64,000 nt of DNA from Portulaca oleracea (Eukaryota > Streptophyta > Magnoliopsida > Caryophyllales > Portulacaceae), in assembly GCA_029582165.1 (NCBI GenBank), contig CM055880.1, positions 8,826,721-8,890,720 of the forward strand, read 5' to 3'. Positions 24,619-36,105 of this stretch are shown here, in pieces. The notes beneath the pieces were generated by a model. The model did no database searches and had not been told where the DNA came from. It saw nothing but the letters and a program-made list of their open reading frames with translations. The position numbers and the translations under genes were made by a program. Numbering within the stretch: position 1 is the first letter of the stretch; every line of letters begins with the position of its first letter.

Positions 24619-25153
24619 GGGAAATTGGATTCTAATAATCCCTACTTTTGCAAATTGAATGACAATAATTCCTACTTTCAATTTGTATTTTGGTGGTCTA
24701 AAAAAAATATAAAATTGTATTGTAGTGGTACCAAATCCATCACCACATTTTTTTATTTTTTTTCATGCCTACCCCATATTGTTTTTGTTTTTTTCGTTCC
24801 TCCCCCCAGATAGGTAATGAAGTGTAGTTGCTAAAACATTTTAAAATTATTTTTTTGAAATTCTGAGCAATTATTATGATTTTTTAAAAGGAATAAAAAT
24901 GAAAAAATCATAGAAAAATAGAAAAAAAATCGAAAAAATTGGGAGAAATGCTATAAATTCACTAAAAATCGTGGTAAAGTGTTATACAAAGTTTTGAAGC
25001 AAATGCAACACAAAATCTATGATATTTAGGGTATACTCTCGATTATGCCCCACTATAATACAATTTTTTTTTGGGCCACCAGAATACAAATTGAAAGTAG
25101 GGATTATTACCATCCAATTTGCAAATGTAGGGATTATTAGAATCCAATTTCCC
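24619..25153. mobile_element. Mutator-like MITE, GGGAAATTGGATTCTAATAAT family, 535 bp
   Basis: Perfect terminal pairs (GGGAAATTGGATTCTAATAA left, complement at right) continue as long inverted repeats with CCCTACTTTTGCAAATTG. Perfect 9-bp target repeats TTATTATAA lie at 24610-24618 and 25154-25162. The family recurs at 39263-39600, 56092-56626 (also 535 bp) and, with captured genes, at 62302-63752. Confidence 0.88.
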
Positions 25154-25506
25154 TTATTATAAATGAATTGAAATTGAATTGATTTAATGATTTTCTTAAG
25201 AAGTTGAATAATAAATTAAAAAATTTCCTACATTAGGTTCTGGTGACACACTTACAACCAAATCAATGACATTAGTTCAATTCTTTAATTTAATTAGGGA
25301 ATCATGAGATAAAAAGTTGAAATTTAAAGCCTACTTATACTTAGGTGCCTGCTTTAATTTTTAGGTATATTTGTCTACAATTGTGCTTTGCATTATTTCA
25401 CTTTCACTACTATACAATAATAACATCATCATTGCGATATCTATGCGTCATGAATAAATTGTTAAGAACAATATTATTATGCTCACTTTTAGGGTACAAA
25501 ATTATA

Positions 25507-25738
25507 CTCTCTCCGTTATTTTTTATCTGTCACGGTTTTCAGTGTCAACGTTTAATCAATAATTTCTAATATAAAATTTTTATAAAAAAATATAATATTA
25601 TACTTTTTTAATAGTATTTTTTATTACGAATCTAATGACATTAATTTTGTATGATGAATCATTATACAAATTAAAATATTGACGGTCAAAGTTTTTAATA
25701 CAATTTCTTAGGCGACAGTTAAAAAAGAACATAGGTAG
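25507..25738. mobile_element. Stowaway (Tc1/mariner) MITE
   Basis: It starts CTCTCTCCGTTATTTTTTATC and ends AACATAGGTAG, with TA on both sides (25505-25506 and 25739-25740). The interior has the family's CACGGTTTTCAGTGTC and ATGACATTAATTTTGTATGA words. No ORF. Confidence 0.78.
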
Positions 25739-25756
25739 TATTGCCGAAAGTTTTGC

Positions 25757-26100
25757 AAAAAATTACTCGGAGGTACTTCAGTATTTGGGGAAACTATTTT
25801 TCATTACTTCAACTTTTCAAAACTCATTTTGAGGTACCCTTAATTTTTGGGTTAGTAATTATTTGGTGTTTTTCCGCCATCAAGTTTATTAAGTGACCAA
25901 AATACCCTTATTCTTCTTCTTCAAGGGTATTTCTTCCAAAATGGATGAACAAGGGTATTTCGGTCACTTAACCAAATTGGTGACCGAAAAAACACCTAAT
26001 AATTTCTAACCCAAAAATTAAGGGTACCATAAAATGAGTTTTAAAAAGTTGAGGTACCAGAAAAACATTTCACCAAAAGTTAGAGTACCTCCGAGTAATT
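25757..26100. mobile_element. MITE with about 150-bp inverted ends, AATTACTCGGAGGTAC
   Basis: The left arm AATTACTCGGAGGTAC...GGTACCCTTAATTTTTGGGTT... is mirrored by ...CCCAAAAATTAAGGGTACC...GTACCTCCGAGTAATT. The centre has the palindromic pair CAAAATACCCTT and AAGGGTATTTCGG. No clear target repeat; superfamily open. Confidence 0.65.
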
Positions 26101-26594
26101 TACTCCTTACTCAAGGTTCATTGAAGACTAATCCCATTTCTTTGATTCATTTTTCTTTGCACCCGCAATAATTTGAAAAAGTTTTTAAGAAAGTAATAAT
26201 ATAAAATTTTTGGAGAACTGGTTAAATTTTAAATTTGGCAAATACTAAGTCTCATATTATAATATGCGCACAAAATATAAATGTACTCTTAATTATAGTG
26301 TCACATATATTATTTCTTTTTTTTGTTGTAATACATTGAGTAGTAAGGGCGTTTGATAATATATTGTATCCAACTTCATTTTTATACACTCCTATTATAA
26401 TACTGACCAATTTACTATTTATTAATTATATATTATTTTTTTAATAAATTCAAACCAAATATAAAAGCTGTTCATATGTAGAGTTAAATATATTATTGTC
26501 ACACCTTTAAATTTTACTAACATTCAAAAACTCTTACACATCCATCATATATTTGTGGGCAACACATTCACCGTATATATGTAGGGATTTTCGT

Positions 26595-26664
26595 GGTGAT
26601 TTTTGGCACTTGTATTTTGGCTGAATAAAATATGATTAGGAAGCCTTTACTTGTCAAAAAAAAA
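26595..26664 (+). mobile_element. 70-bp poly(A) retroposon (severely truncated LINE or retrocopy)
   Basis: Seventy bases with AATAAAA and ending in a run of nine A are framed by perfect 16-bp direct repeats ATGTAGGGATTTTCGT (26579-26594 and 26665-26680). A poly(A) end plus a long target repeat indicates target-primed reverse transcription. The body resembles a LINE or mRNA 3' UTR. Confidence 0.8.
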
Positions 26665-26699
26665 ATGTAGGGATTTTCGTTTGTGTGCGCCCATCACTT

Positions 26700-27080
26700 G
26701 TCCGTACCACATTAGTAAAATTGTTGACAATCAGGCTATGAATTTTTTAGAATGATAAAATTAAGTTAGGCAAAGCAAGATTCCTAAGGTAAGATAAGGA
26801 AAATAACATTAGTTTGAGTGTTTTTTAAGAATTCGGATAAGATAATTAAGATAAGATAAGGTAAGGTCAGAAAAGAATAGGATAAACTTAACTTATCATA
26901 TATTATTAGTAAATAGTCTATTTGCGATTAAAAAGAGCATAACATATATGGTGGCTTGATCTATTGGTTTGTGTTGAGGGTGAAAAGAGTACGTAAATGG
27001 AGTAATCCATCAACTAATAAGGTTTTATTGTAGCTTAGTGCACAAGGTTGATTTTGTAGCTTAGTGACAAGGGCTTTCTT
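26700..27080. other. AT-rich spacer with GATAAG-rich tract
   Basis: No gene seen. Around 26760-26900 the words AAGATAAGATAAGG and ACTTATC repeat, probably from a relative of the TTAGGATAAG MITE that follows. Confidence 0.3.
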
Positions 27081-27083
27081 TAA

Positions 27084-27284
27084 GTCTTGTTCTTTAATTG
27101 GATGAGTTATTTCAAGTTAGGATAGTTAGATTAGGATAAGTTAGGATAAGTTGAGATGTTTTTTTTGAGGAATTGTGTTTTTAGAGTAAATATTTTTTTG
27201 GGGGACTTGTGTTAGGTTATAATAAGTTAGGATAAGTTAGGATAGTTAGCCAGTTAGGTTTAACCTAAAAAAATAACAGGGAGC
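27084..27284. mobile_element. TTAGGATAAGTTAGG MITE, Tourist-like, degraded
   Basis: The left side GTCTTGTTCTTTAATTGG follows TAA. The interior repeats AGTTAGGATAAGTTAGGATA, and the right side ends in AAAAAAATAACAGG. The better-preserved relative at 58208-58353 has TAA on both flanks. Confidence 0.5.
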
Positions 27285-27289
27285 ATAGC

Positions 27290-29250
27290 AGCCAAGGTTG
27301 GCATTCCTTTAAATTCATGGCTGCTGAAGGCATAAGCGTGTGGCTAGGGGTGAAATTCTCTTGGCATGCAACTCCTTCGAGAGAGCTGAGAGAGGTGTGT
27401 GTGTGACAAGGAGTTTGTGCCTCGATCTAGGCATGTTTGGATCCCTAGAAAGGTAACCTATTCCACTATCATGTATGTGGTTAACACTTGTGTTAGGAAG
27501 AATTTTGAAACATTGAATCTACTCATGTAATTAATCACATGTGAAATTGAGATTTATCCTGTCCTATTAATCTCATATGGAGTTGAGATCGTTTGTTCTA
27601 CTCTAATTTCTGTTGTGAATTTCATTGCACGTACTCGTGCCGTCTGTAATTTTTCAAGATTTAGATTTTCCATAATCCTTTATTACTGTTCTTACATTAT
27701 TACTCTCAATATTCTTAAAGCATCCTATATTTTTACTTCCACCGTAAATCTGCTCTAAGCTTTTTATAAGAGTTTGCTTTCGCACGTTGGGACGGATTTG
27801 AACTGAACCCAAGCATACCATAGCGAGACCACCACTAACCAAATGGTCTGGTGCTCAACAGGGACACTATGGAATTAGATTGATTGATTGATTGATTACG
27901 AAAGAGGATAATGAAGATAGACATGGTTGAATAATTAAATCACAAACAGCAAAAAAAGTGAGTTAGAATTTTGGATGCGAATATCTCAACGCTGACTTAT
28001 GGGGCATTCGATCGTATACTTTTTTAGCTTTTACTTTTGCATGTGACCAAAACACATTTGTCTGTCCAATATACAAATAAAGTGAAGTTTTTTTTTGGGT
28101 CTCTTTTTCTCTCCATATGCATTCATCAAATCAAATCAAACCCCTAAAAGACAAAAGTGTTGTTCTCATGTCTATATGGATGGATGGATGGATGTGTTTT
28201 ATGCTGACAAAACAATGCCATACAACAAATTAAAGAAAGGAATTATGTGGACATTTGAAAGAAAGGTGCAATTATTATTTGGTTGCAATTTTATGTTCCC
28301 CACCTCCATTCATTTTGACAAATTTGCATGCTTTCCACTCTTTTTTGTACATGTAACTTTGGTCAATTACTTAATTTGTCCTTTGTATATGGAAAATATT
28401 GCATGGGTAAGGGAATCTTGATTGGCCTAAAGTCAGAGGTTATAATTGAGACCTGTTAGCCTTTTAAGCAATTTTAAAACTTGACCATATATTAACGGTG
28501 TTACTTGATGTTGATTTGGTATTACTCATGTCTCTAGCAAAGTAATTAAACATGTATCTAGCAAAGTAATCTAAGTAGCTTCCACATGAATATGAGATGT
28601 GTTTTATAGCTCCAATATCGGTTTTAACCTTAGTCCAGAAGTTTCGCGCCCATGGGGGGAGAAATTCAAACATAGAAAGAAAAAAAAAATGGTACACGGG
28701 CCTTTTTTTCAACTCACAAATTTTAAGGTCTATTTTTATTCAGCTCATAAACTTTAGAGTCTAAAAAATTAACAATGAAAACCAAGGGTTTAGAAAATAA
28801 ATTACCCTATACTTCAGGGTGTAAAATGCAAAAAAATCCTTTGTTTTTCTATGATCTTATTATCGTTCATCAAATTATATATGGTTCCTGTGAGCAAAAT
28901 ATATTTTATTTATCAAATGAAGGACAAAAATAATTCCTTAAAGCACAAAAATGGGTGAAAGATAAAAAAAAAGAAGTATATATGTTCCATATGTTCTATC
29001 ATCCTTGTAAAATTAAATATATATTATAACTAGTAGACAATTTTAGATTGGTTTAGCAGAATGTGAGGAGAGAGTAGCAATAATTATTCCCCGATCTTCT
29101 TTGGAAGCCATTAAGCCAATAGAGGAACTTTAAATAAGATAAGAGTAAGGACTAATTAAGGACTAGCGTAGCATCACCTTTTCCCTTTACTCCCAATTTG
29201 AAATGCAAGGAGAAGAAAGCTTATTTATTGAAGTATAAATACACATTATT
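27290..29250. other. AT-rich intergenic DNA
   Basis: No gene-like ORF or defined element. Short tandem repeats: GATT units at about 27878 and ATGG units at about 28170-28193. ORFs of 60-108 codons are low-complexity chance frames. Confidence 0.4.
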
Positions 29251-29257
29251 TTTCTAA

Positions 29258-29449
29258 GGGAGCGTTCGGTAGGAATTCCCGGGAAAAATTTCCCTCCTCT
29301 CAAGGAAATTTTTTTTAGGAAAATGAAGAAAATGGTGGATCCACCGTGATATTTTTCCCAATGTCAACTCAAATATAAACATGGGGAAAATAAGCCAACC
29401 CGGGAAAATTGACCATTTCCCCAGGGTTATTGACCAACCAAACACACCC
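29258..29449. mobile_element. Tourist-like MITE, GGGAGCGTTCGGT / ACCAAACACACCC ends
   Basis: Inverted ends GGGAGCGTTCGG and CCAAACACACCC are flanked by TAA on both sides (29255-29257 and 29450-29452), a 3-bp PIF/Harbinger target. The interior pairs TTTTCCC and GGGAAAA blocks. A longer relative lies at about 45815-46235. Confidence 0.75.
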
Positions 29450-29478
29450 TAAAATGGTAGGAAATTTGGTTTTGTGCG

Positions 29479-30413
29479 GTAAGAATTGTCGATCATAGGA
29501 AACTCTTTGTTTCTTGGGCTAAATTCAATAAAAAGCAAGCTGTTAGGCCTCCTGCTGCTGCAAAACACTCCCAAAAATAGACCCCCAAAAAGAAAAATGA
29601 TGGTGTTTTTGTTTCAAATGCTTTGCACATGTCCACTCCTTGTGTGGTTAACAATGGGTTGAAGAATTTGGGGTGTGATGACACGGTTGTACCTGACTCT
29701 CTTATGGCTTCCGTTTGTAACGGGTCTGCGGATGCTTCTTGTAAAACTGTTACGGATCCTATTAATGTTGTTTTGGATAGCAACAAACATGCTGACAGGT
29801 TGTCTTACAAGGATGCTCTTTTGAGTGGCTCAAAAACCAATCGTGTGGCGGTTAGGAATCTAAGAGCCGACTCTGACAGTGATCGTACTCTTAGCAACCC
29901 GATGGACTCCTTTGATGGTGCGACTGGGCGTGAGTTATTTATTGATCTCGAGGATTCCATCCTTGAGGCTTCTAAGGGCAAAGTCAGGAGTAAGAGAAAA
30001 CACAACTTATTGATGAAATCTAAGCGGAAGCTTGTCAGAGATGCAACCTGTAGAATTGTTCGTGGCCAAAAGGGTGGTCGGAAGGATAGGAGGACCAGGC
30101 GTGCGAACATGGTGGAAGAGGATAATCTTGATGATATTGATGCTAAAATCGATCGAAGGGCTGAGATTATTGGTCCTGATATTGGCGTGCGATTCTTTGA
30201 TGACTCACCAAGCTGAAGTTACTGATCTTGCATCGTGTTTTAAAAAGTGGAGATTTCTTTTGGTTGTGGTGATCGAGAAAGTACCTGCTGTGTTTTCTTT
30301 ATTTAGCTGTTTGGTTGTATCTTTTTCTTTTGATGGTGTTTGTTAGTTGTTTTGTTTACTGTCCGCTGTTGTCTTTGAACTTTTAAGCCTTTTGGCTTTC
30401 AATAATCGAAAAA
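29479..30413 (+). pseudogene. LINE (L1-type) ORF1 remnant joined to a 3' end
   Basis: One frame runs from VRIVDHRKLFVSWAKFNKK, like the end of the RRM-type domain of plant LINE ORF1, through a TAG near 29578 and on to 30216. The second part is acidic then very basic (KSKRKLVRDATCRIVRGQKG). Directly after, at 30220-30413, comes a T-rich, 3'-UTR-like tail ending AATAATCGAAAAAAATAAC. The whole ORF2 (endonuclease and RT) is missing, so this is a deleted or recombined copy. I could not find a target duplication. A host gene reading is less likely. Confidence 0.55.
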
Positions 30414-30530
30414 AATAACTTTCTAGACCTTTCTCTCCTCAGTGTAGAAGAATATGTATGGTGATTAATTTTTTCTTCTCACTTGCATTCTATTTCTCAT
30501 GTATATTTTGATAAAAATTCTTATATTATA

Positions 30531-30783
30531 CTCTCTCTATTCCATATTAATTGTCATATATTAACTGTCACGATCTACAATGTAATTCTTTGATTGATAA
30601 TTTCTTATATAATATTATATTAACAATTACAATATTATACTTTTATGGTAGTATTTTTCGTTATGAATCTAATGATAGTAATCTTATGCAACTAATCATT
30701 GTATATATCGAAAAACTTATGGTCAAAATTCTTTAATACTTGACTGTATAATTTTCAAAGACAACAATTAATATGAAACGAAG
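30531..30783. mobile_element. Stowaway MITE
   Basis: CTCTCTCTATTCCATATTAA at left and TTAATATGAAACGAAG at right, with TA flanks. The interior has AACTGTCACGATCTACAATG and ATGAATCTAATGATAG, as in the other Stowaway copies. Confidence 0.78.
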
Positions 30784-31012
30784 TATATATACCTTTCTCC
30801 TGCACCTATTTGCTCTGACAAACTCTTACTCCCAAATAGGCCATTAAGCACATGATGTAGGTTGGATGCAAGTGTGCAACATCCATCATTTGAATCCATC
30901 CATTTCATAAAATCTTTCCCATAATAATTTTCTTTTATTTTCACTCGTTTTATCACAAATGAAACTTAATAGACCTGACAAATGATTGTTTTATCTCTTG
31001 ATGGACATAGCC

Positions 31013-31214
31013 TGTTAGAGTATAAATTGTTATTGAGTTTTTAACCGTTAACTTAAGTTTTTAGTTGAGATAGTTTTACATGGTAAGAGTCGGATTGATA
31101 AACAAGGCTCGAATCTTAGCACCCTATATTCATTTGTGCAAAGTAAAGGGGATGGGCTTTTGCAATATCCACGCTTCAACTATTAGTTTAAATTTTTGGT
31201 TGAAATGGTTCCAC
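31013..31214 (+). mobile_element. TRIM-like miniature LTR element, degraded
   Basis: TGTTAGAGTATAAATTG... to ...TTTTACA (31013-31080) is LTR-like and is followed by TGGTAAGAGTC, a damaged iMet primer site. The interior (CTCGAATCTTAGCACCC, CATTTGTGCAAAGT) matches the element at 36536. The second LTR keeps only its 3' part, ending GGTTCCACA at 31214. Confidence 0.6.
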
Positions 31215-31239
31215 ATAGTATAATCAGGAATTGTTATAG

Positions 31240-32590
31240 TTTCCTGTAAGAAGGTGTGAAATTTATTTTTGGAAAATTAGGTGGCAAAACTATTATAACC
31301 AAAATGATAATAGAAAATAACCCAAAAAAAAGTAAAATTAATCCAACTCATGACTTCAATTCATCTCTAATTAATTTTCCCCTTATAATTCTCGGATCCA
31401 ATCAATAATTCCCTCAAAAATGAACATACAATGACTGGTCTCCAATGTTGAGCTATAAGTGGGAACGAAATTGGCACACCATAGAAAGAAAAGAAAGAAA
31501 GAAAGAAAGAGAAAGCATAGACAATGGCATGCGATTGTGATATGCATAACATAAGCCAACCCTACAGCTTTTCACTTTAAAGTAGTGTTGTCTCATAAAT
31601 ATTCAATATTTCAATATTTCAATATTCAATAATAGGGCAATTAAAACTAAAAAGGTGGTCATAAATACTTTTTTGTCTTGAGCATAGTGTCACCCTTTGA
31701 AAATTCACACTCACATATAATAAAATTAACCAGCCACGTCTCCATACCACAAACCCATTTACCCTGTCTTTTTTACTGGTTTTATTTTTTTATTTTTGCC
31801 CTAATAAATTTTTATACTATATTTTGCTGTTGTGTTTCTCTTTCTTTACAAAGGAGAAAAGGAGAGGAGTGAACGGCATCGTGTTGAAATTCCAAGGGCC
31901 TAGGAATGCGAGATTGTGAGTGGGAGTTCTTCTTTTCTACTTCCCACAAACATGCCCTTCTTAGCCAGCTAGCTTGGCTCGATAAATTAACTAGCAATTT
32001 AAAAAGAGAAAATTGGAAAAAAAAAATCATGGTCAAAATATTTTAATAGATGCAAAGGAGTACATCATAGTTGATTTATGACGGAAATAACTAATATATC
32101 AAATGTTTCGGAAAAGTAATGTAAGAATAACAAAAATAAAGATATATAAGATTTGATGTGGGAGACCTAATAATTGAGAGAAAAACTCATAGATGGTACA
32201 AATATGGACAAACTTCGCTATAAAGGTCGAAGTGCAATAATACACCCTAATTAACTCCCTCATGAGATCAATAGGAGATGTAAATATTTGTCTTCTCAAA
32301 ACTTTCACAACCCCAATGAATAGATTTGCTCGCATCTCTTTTATATCTCGTAAAAGAGGCACTTAAAGGATTTTCGTCCGCCTTCACCTTGTGCACTCTC
32401 TGAGATACACACTTGAACCTTCAGCAATTTAGGAATAAGTAGAAATAATAACATTAGTCTACCACTCTAATTATATTTATCAAATCTAATACAATTCAAA
32501 AACTTCGTAATAAAGAAACATACATATAATTTTCTAACAAACTAAAAAAAAAATCAATCTAACAACCTTATCATAAACTTTCTTCAAATC
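31240..32590. other. AT-rich intergenic DNA
   Basis: No gene-like frame. GAAA-type microsatellite at about 31485-31512 and an AATATTTC repeat near 31598-31630. ORFs of 61-87 codons have no recognisable motif. Confidence 0.4.
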
Positions 32591-32595
32591 AACTA

Positions 32596-32832
32596 GAGCC
32601 CTGTTCTTTTCTGCGGTTGGCAAACTGCGGTGCCACAACCTTGCCACAACCCGCCACATTTTACCGCAAATTATTACTTTTCTCTCTCTTCACTTTTCTC
32701 CTCTACTTTTTACATCATCTCTCCCCACCTACCTCACATACCAATAACCCACCACAATTTCACCATACCCGTCACAATTCCACCACACCTCACCACACCA
32801 TTCCGCAAAATACCGCATAAAAGAACAGGGCC
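32596..32832. mobile_element. Tourist-like MITE
   Basis: Ends GAGCCCTGTTCTTTTCTGCGG and CCGCATAAAAGAACAGGGCC, then TAA. The interior is CACCACA-rich on the plus strand. Very like the nested copy at 52821-53069. Confidence 0.78.
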
Positions 32833-33222
32833 TAATACCACATAAAAATCTTTCCTCCTCGTCCTACATTATTCCTCCATTTCCACATTATTTCTTTAAA
32901 CACCATTTGGAGCTTAATCCATTTGGGGTTAGCACTCACATACTTAAACATTATTAAAAGCAATACTACGTGTAATTCGCGGATGTGTCTACTAATGAGT
33001 CGAACTTTTTGTTACTTAAGATATTAAATTTCTAAAAAGAATTGAATTGGACAGTAGCATACTTGACACTAGCAACATTTTTTCTCCATATGCTTCGTAA
33101 TAATACAAAATGCCCCTAAGTTAACTTTGGTATATTAATAATTGAAGAATTAATACACCAATGAGCACCCACTCATATTGGACCCACCAAAAAAACAAAA
33201 AAACCCACTTCATCTTCTTCTT

Positions 33223-33228
33223 TATATA
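33223..33228 (+). promoter_or_regulatory. TATA box of the candidate MIR transcript
   Basis: TTTATATACC lies about 85 bases upstream of the small ORF and 235 bases upstream of the hairpin, in sequence with no repeat structure. Position and form fit a plant pol II promoter with a start near 33255; the start site is inferred. Confidence 0.5.
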
Positions 33229-33307
33229 CCAGCCATTCTTTGTACAAAACTTCACCCTAGTAGCTTAGCTTTACAAACCACCACAAACTTTCTCTAAACA
33301 ACCACAA

Positions 33308-33400
33308 ATGAAACGCCTCGAATGGCTGGAAGTTCACGGCGAAGGAAGGGAGCAACCGCCTTGGAAGGTGGTGGAGTGGCTCGAATGTAAATACAAGTGA
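33308..33400 (+). CDS. 30-codon small ORF in the candidate MIR transcript
   Basis: ATG at 33308 to TGA at 33398 encodes 30 residues, MKRLEWLEVHGEG then REQPPWKVVEWLECKYK. It is rich in Trp, Glu and Lys and lies in locally GC-richer DNA than its surroundings. It is the first ATG after the TATA box. I do not recognise it. It may be a short peptide, a pri-miRNA-encoded peptide, or chance. Confidence 0.3.
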   Translation: MKRLEWLEVHGEGREQPPWKVVEWLECKYK

Positions 33401-33458
33401 AAGTCGGTGTCATAAGCGGCATGGAAACACAAAAAACAACTACTACTGCTTCAGAAAA

Positions 33459-33545
33459 GCTTTGCAACTGCGCTCTCCCGAGTTTCTAGCTATCCTTCTC
33501 ATATAAGGGCAGAACTGGGAGAGCGCAATCGTTGCATTGCGGGGA
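33459..33545 (+). ncRNA. Candidate microRNA precursor hairpin
   Basis: The arm GCAACTGCGCTCTCCCGAGTT (from 33464) pairs with AACTGGGAGAGCGCAATCGTT (33513-33533) and the GC after it: an 11-bp perfect core (TGCGCTCTCCC with GGGAGAGCGCA), then AGTT/AACT toward the loop and GCAAC/GTTGC beyond a 3-base bulge. The loop is about 23 bases and has a small CCTT/AAGG inner stem. The size and near-perfect stem of about 21 bp fit a plant MIRNA. No mature sequence known to me matches. The hairpin is not part of any repeat seen elsewhere in the window. Confidence 0.5.
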
Positions 33546-33559
33546 ATTGAGGGTAGCGG

Positions 33560-35640
33560 TCCGATCATTTTATCTTTATTTAGTTCTTTTTTTTTCTTGA
33601 TTAAATCTCTATTTTACTTTTTTGTTAACTGCAAAAACTAGGGTGGTTTTCATCTTAGTACCTTGATGTATTTCGCATTTTTGATAGAGAAAAAAAAATG
33701 CCTAATAGCCAAGGTAATGTGATGAAAATTACTATTTAAGAGGTGTGTAATAGATTGTGGAAGAATATATGAGGATGTAAGAGATGCATACGAGGTAGCT
33801 AGCTTGGGGTGTTGTATGGGGGTATTTTGGGGATTCTGGTTTGTATGTGTTTTTGTAGCTACCGGGAATGCATAGCTTACATCTATCAATTAGTATTGAC
33901 TATTGAGTAATAATAAAACTTGTTGTATTTTTCTTATGTTTTAGTTTTACAATAATTATTGTTCCCTTTATTTTCACAGTATAAAGAATTATAATATCTC
34001 AATTAATTACTCATGTTTTGAATGCTTAAGTACAATATTTGTTTAGGTTAATTTTAGCTTTATGCTTCAATTTGCTCTACATCTATCTCATGTTCATTAC
34101 GAATTGAAGGCTCTCGATCCCCCTCCTATCTTTTCCTCTAAGTTTTGAAAGCTTAAAATTTAATATTGTTATGCATAAAATATTAACATTTCTTCGTCAA
34201 TATAGGCCAGTTCTAACAGTTTGACACTTACTGATGTGCATATGATCTTTGATTTGAGTTGCGACTCAATACAGTTTGTAACAACGTAACATACTAATTT
34301 ATAGATTAATAGTAGCTCAAGTTCAATAAAAGGGGACAAATACTTGAATTCTATGACAATATATACATTCCAGATTGATAACATATATAAAAACCAAAAG
34401 TATATATATAAGATAGGAGAGTATTTAAATTAAAATTGGCCAAAACTTATATATTTATTATGTTTATTATTGTTTTCTTTGAGTTTGGTCTCACTTTTGT
34501 GGTTTGGTTGATTAAGGAGTAATGGTGTATGTAAAAAGGAGTAAAAAAGAGACTACAATATCATCATTCAGAGCAAAATATATAATTTTTGTGAAAAAAG
34601 TTTTTTTTATAAATTCCCATCTTTTTTTAAAATACAAATCCTAGGAACCCTATGTACTAATGTTAATTTTTCAACGAATCTTCCTTCAAGGTAGAGATAT
34701 ATAATTTAACAATGGTTAGCTTCAAAAAAAAAATAAAAATTAACAATGGTTGAGGAAAAAAAATTCTTACTCTTAATTAGAGAAATTGGAATCGTATAAT
34801 ATATAACTTGGGCAACTTCTCAATCATTATAACACTCATGACTACTTTTTATGACAAATTATTATACATATCCTTTTTCATCAATTTTATTCTTTTTTCA
34901 TGCATGTTTTCTTTTGAAAAACTTTTCAAAAGAAATTATGAATATAAAAGTAATAATTGCTCCATTTTTCTTTGTTTTTTGCTAAAATAATTAGTCCAAG
35001 TTGATTGTATAGTTTATAGTTTAATAAAAATAAACCCATATGAATATAAGTAGGAGTACGTATGTATATCAAACTCTTAAATTTCAGTGTAACTTATCCA
35101 TACCATGAGGCATTATAAGTACAGTTTTAATCTAAATAATATAAGGTGTTTAATTATATTTTCACTATTATTATAATTAGAGCCCAACACTTTACGTTAG
35201 GGGGTATAATAGGACAAGATGTGCATAGAAGGATGGGATAAACCTGCTTTAATGTTAGAATGTTTCACACCTCATTTCTGAATTCTCATTTCAAACATAT
35301 GCTAAACATTTTTCGTTTTCTTTTTCTTTTTTTTTTTGGGGGGGGGGGGTTATGATTATTTTTTTAAGAAAAAAAAGAAATTTAATGGTACGGTTTTAAA
35401 TATAAAATTTAATAGTTCTATTTATAATATGGCATCTGGACATGGTAGAACAGGAGTTATAAGACTACAAAAGCCTATATGATGATAGAGCTTGCTTACT
35501 TTATCTCGTTTTCTCCACGCTCCTCGTACTTTTTTACCTACTTTATATAATATATATTTAGAAATTCATATATTTTACCTTTTCAAACACTATCCTAACT
35601 AGTTATCCATTAATTAATTTGAGATAATAAACTTGTAAAC
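33560..35640. other. AT-rich intergenic DNA
   Basis: No gene-like frame and no defined element in about 2 kb. A poly-T/poly-G run lies at 35327-35350. Confidence 0.45.
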
Positions 35641-35646
35641 ACCTTA

Positions 35647-35885
35647 GGCGCCGTTCTTTTATGCGGTAAGTTTGCGGTGGGGTAATTTGCGTTGAGTTGT
35701 CGTGGATTGCAGTAAGTTCCGGTGAAAATAATAAATGGTTGTTGAAATGGAAAAGTAATTATTTGAATTTATGGAATTTTATTAAAAAATGTAAATGGAA
35801 AGGTGTGGTAGATTATGATGGATTGTGATAAGTTGCGGTAAGGTGAGGTGAGGTAACTTGCGGTACCGCATAAAAGAACGGAGCC
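35647..35885. mobile_element. Tourist-like MITE with perfect TTA target duplication, 239 bp
   Basis: Ends GGCGCCGTTCTTTTATGCGG and CCGCATAAAAGAACGGAGCC, flanked by TTA on both sides (35644-35646 and 35886-35888). This copy defines the 3-bp target of the family. Confidence 0.85.
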
Positions 35886-35945
35886 TTACTTAATTAAACA
35901 TCATTGTCTAAATAAGTTTCATAACGACAGGATTAGCATTGTTTA

Positions 35946-36105
35946 GGCCCCGTTCTTTTGTGCGTTGCGTTGCGTTATGTTACGGTTAGTTGCGGTAGAT
36001 TACGTTAAGTTGCGGTGGAAATAGTTAAAAAGGATATAGTAGTTTGCGGTATGTTGCGCTATGTTACGGTAGGTTGCAGTAGGTTGTGTTGCGGTTAGTA
36101 GTGTG
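35946..36105. mobile_element. Tourist-like MITE, 3' end lost
   Basis: TTA then GGCCCCGTTCTTTTGTGCG starts a second copy 60 bases after the previous one. The interior repeats TTGCGGTA and TTACGGTA words. No matching right end is visible, so the end given is approximate. Confidence 0.6.
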
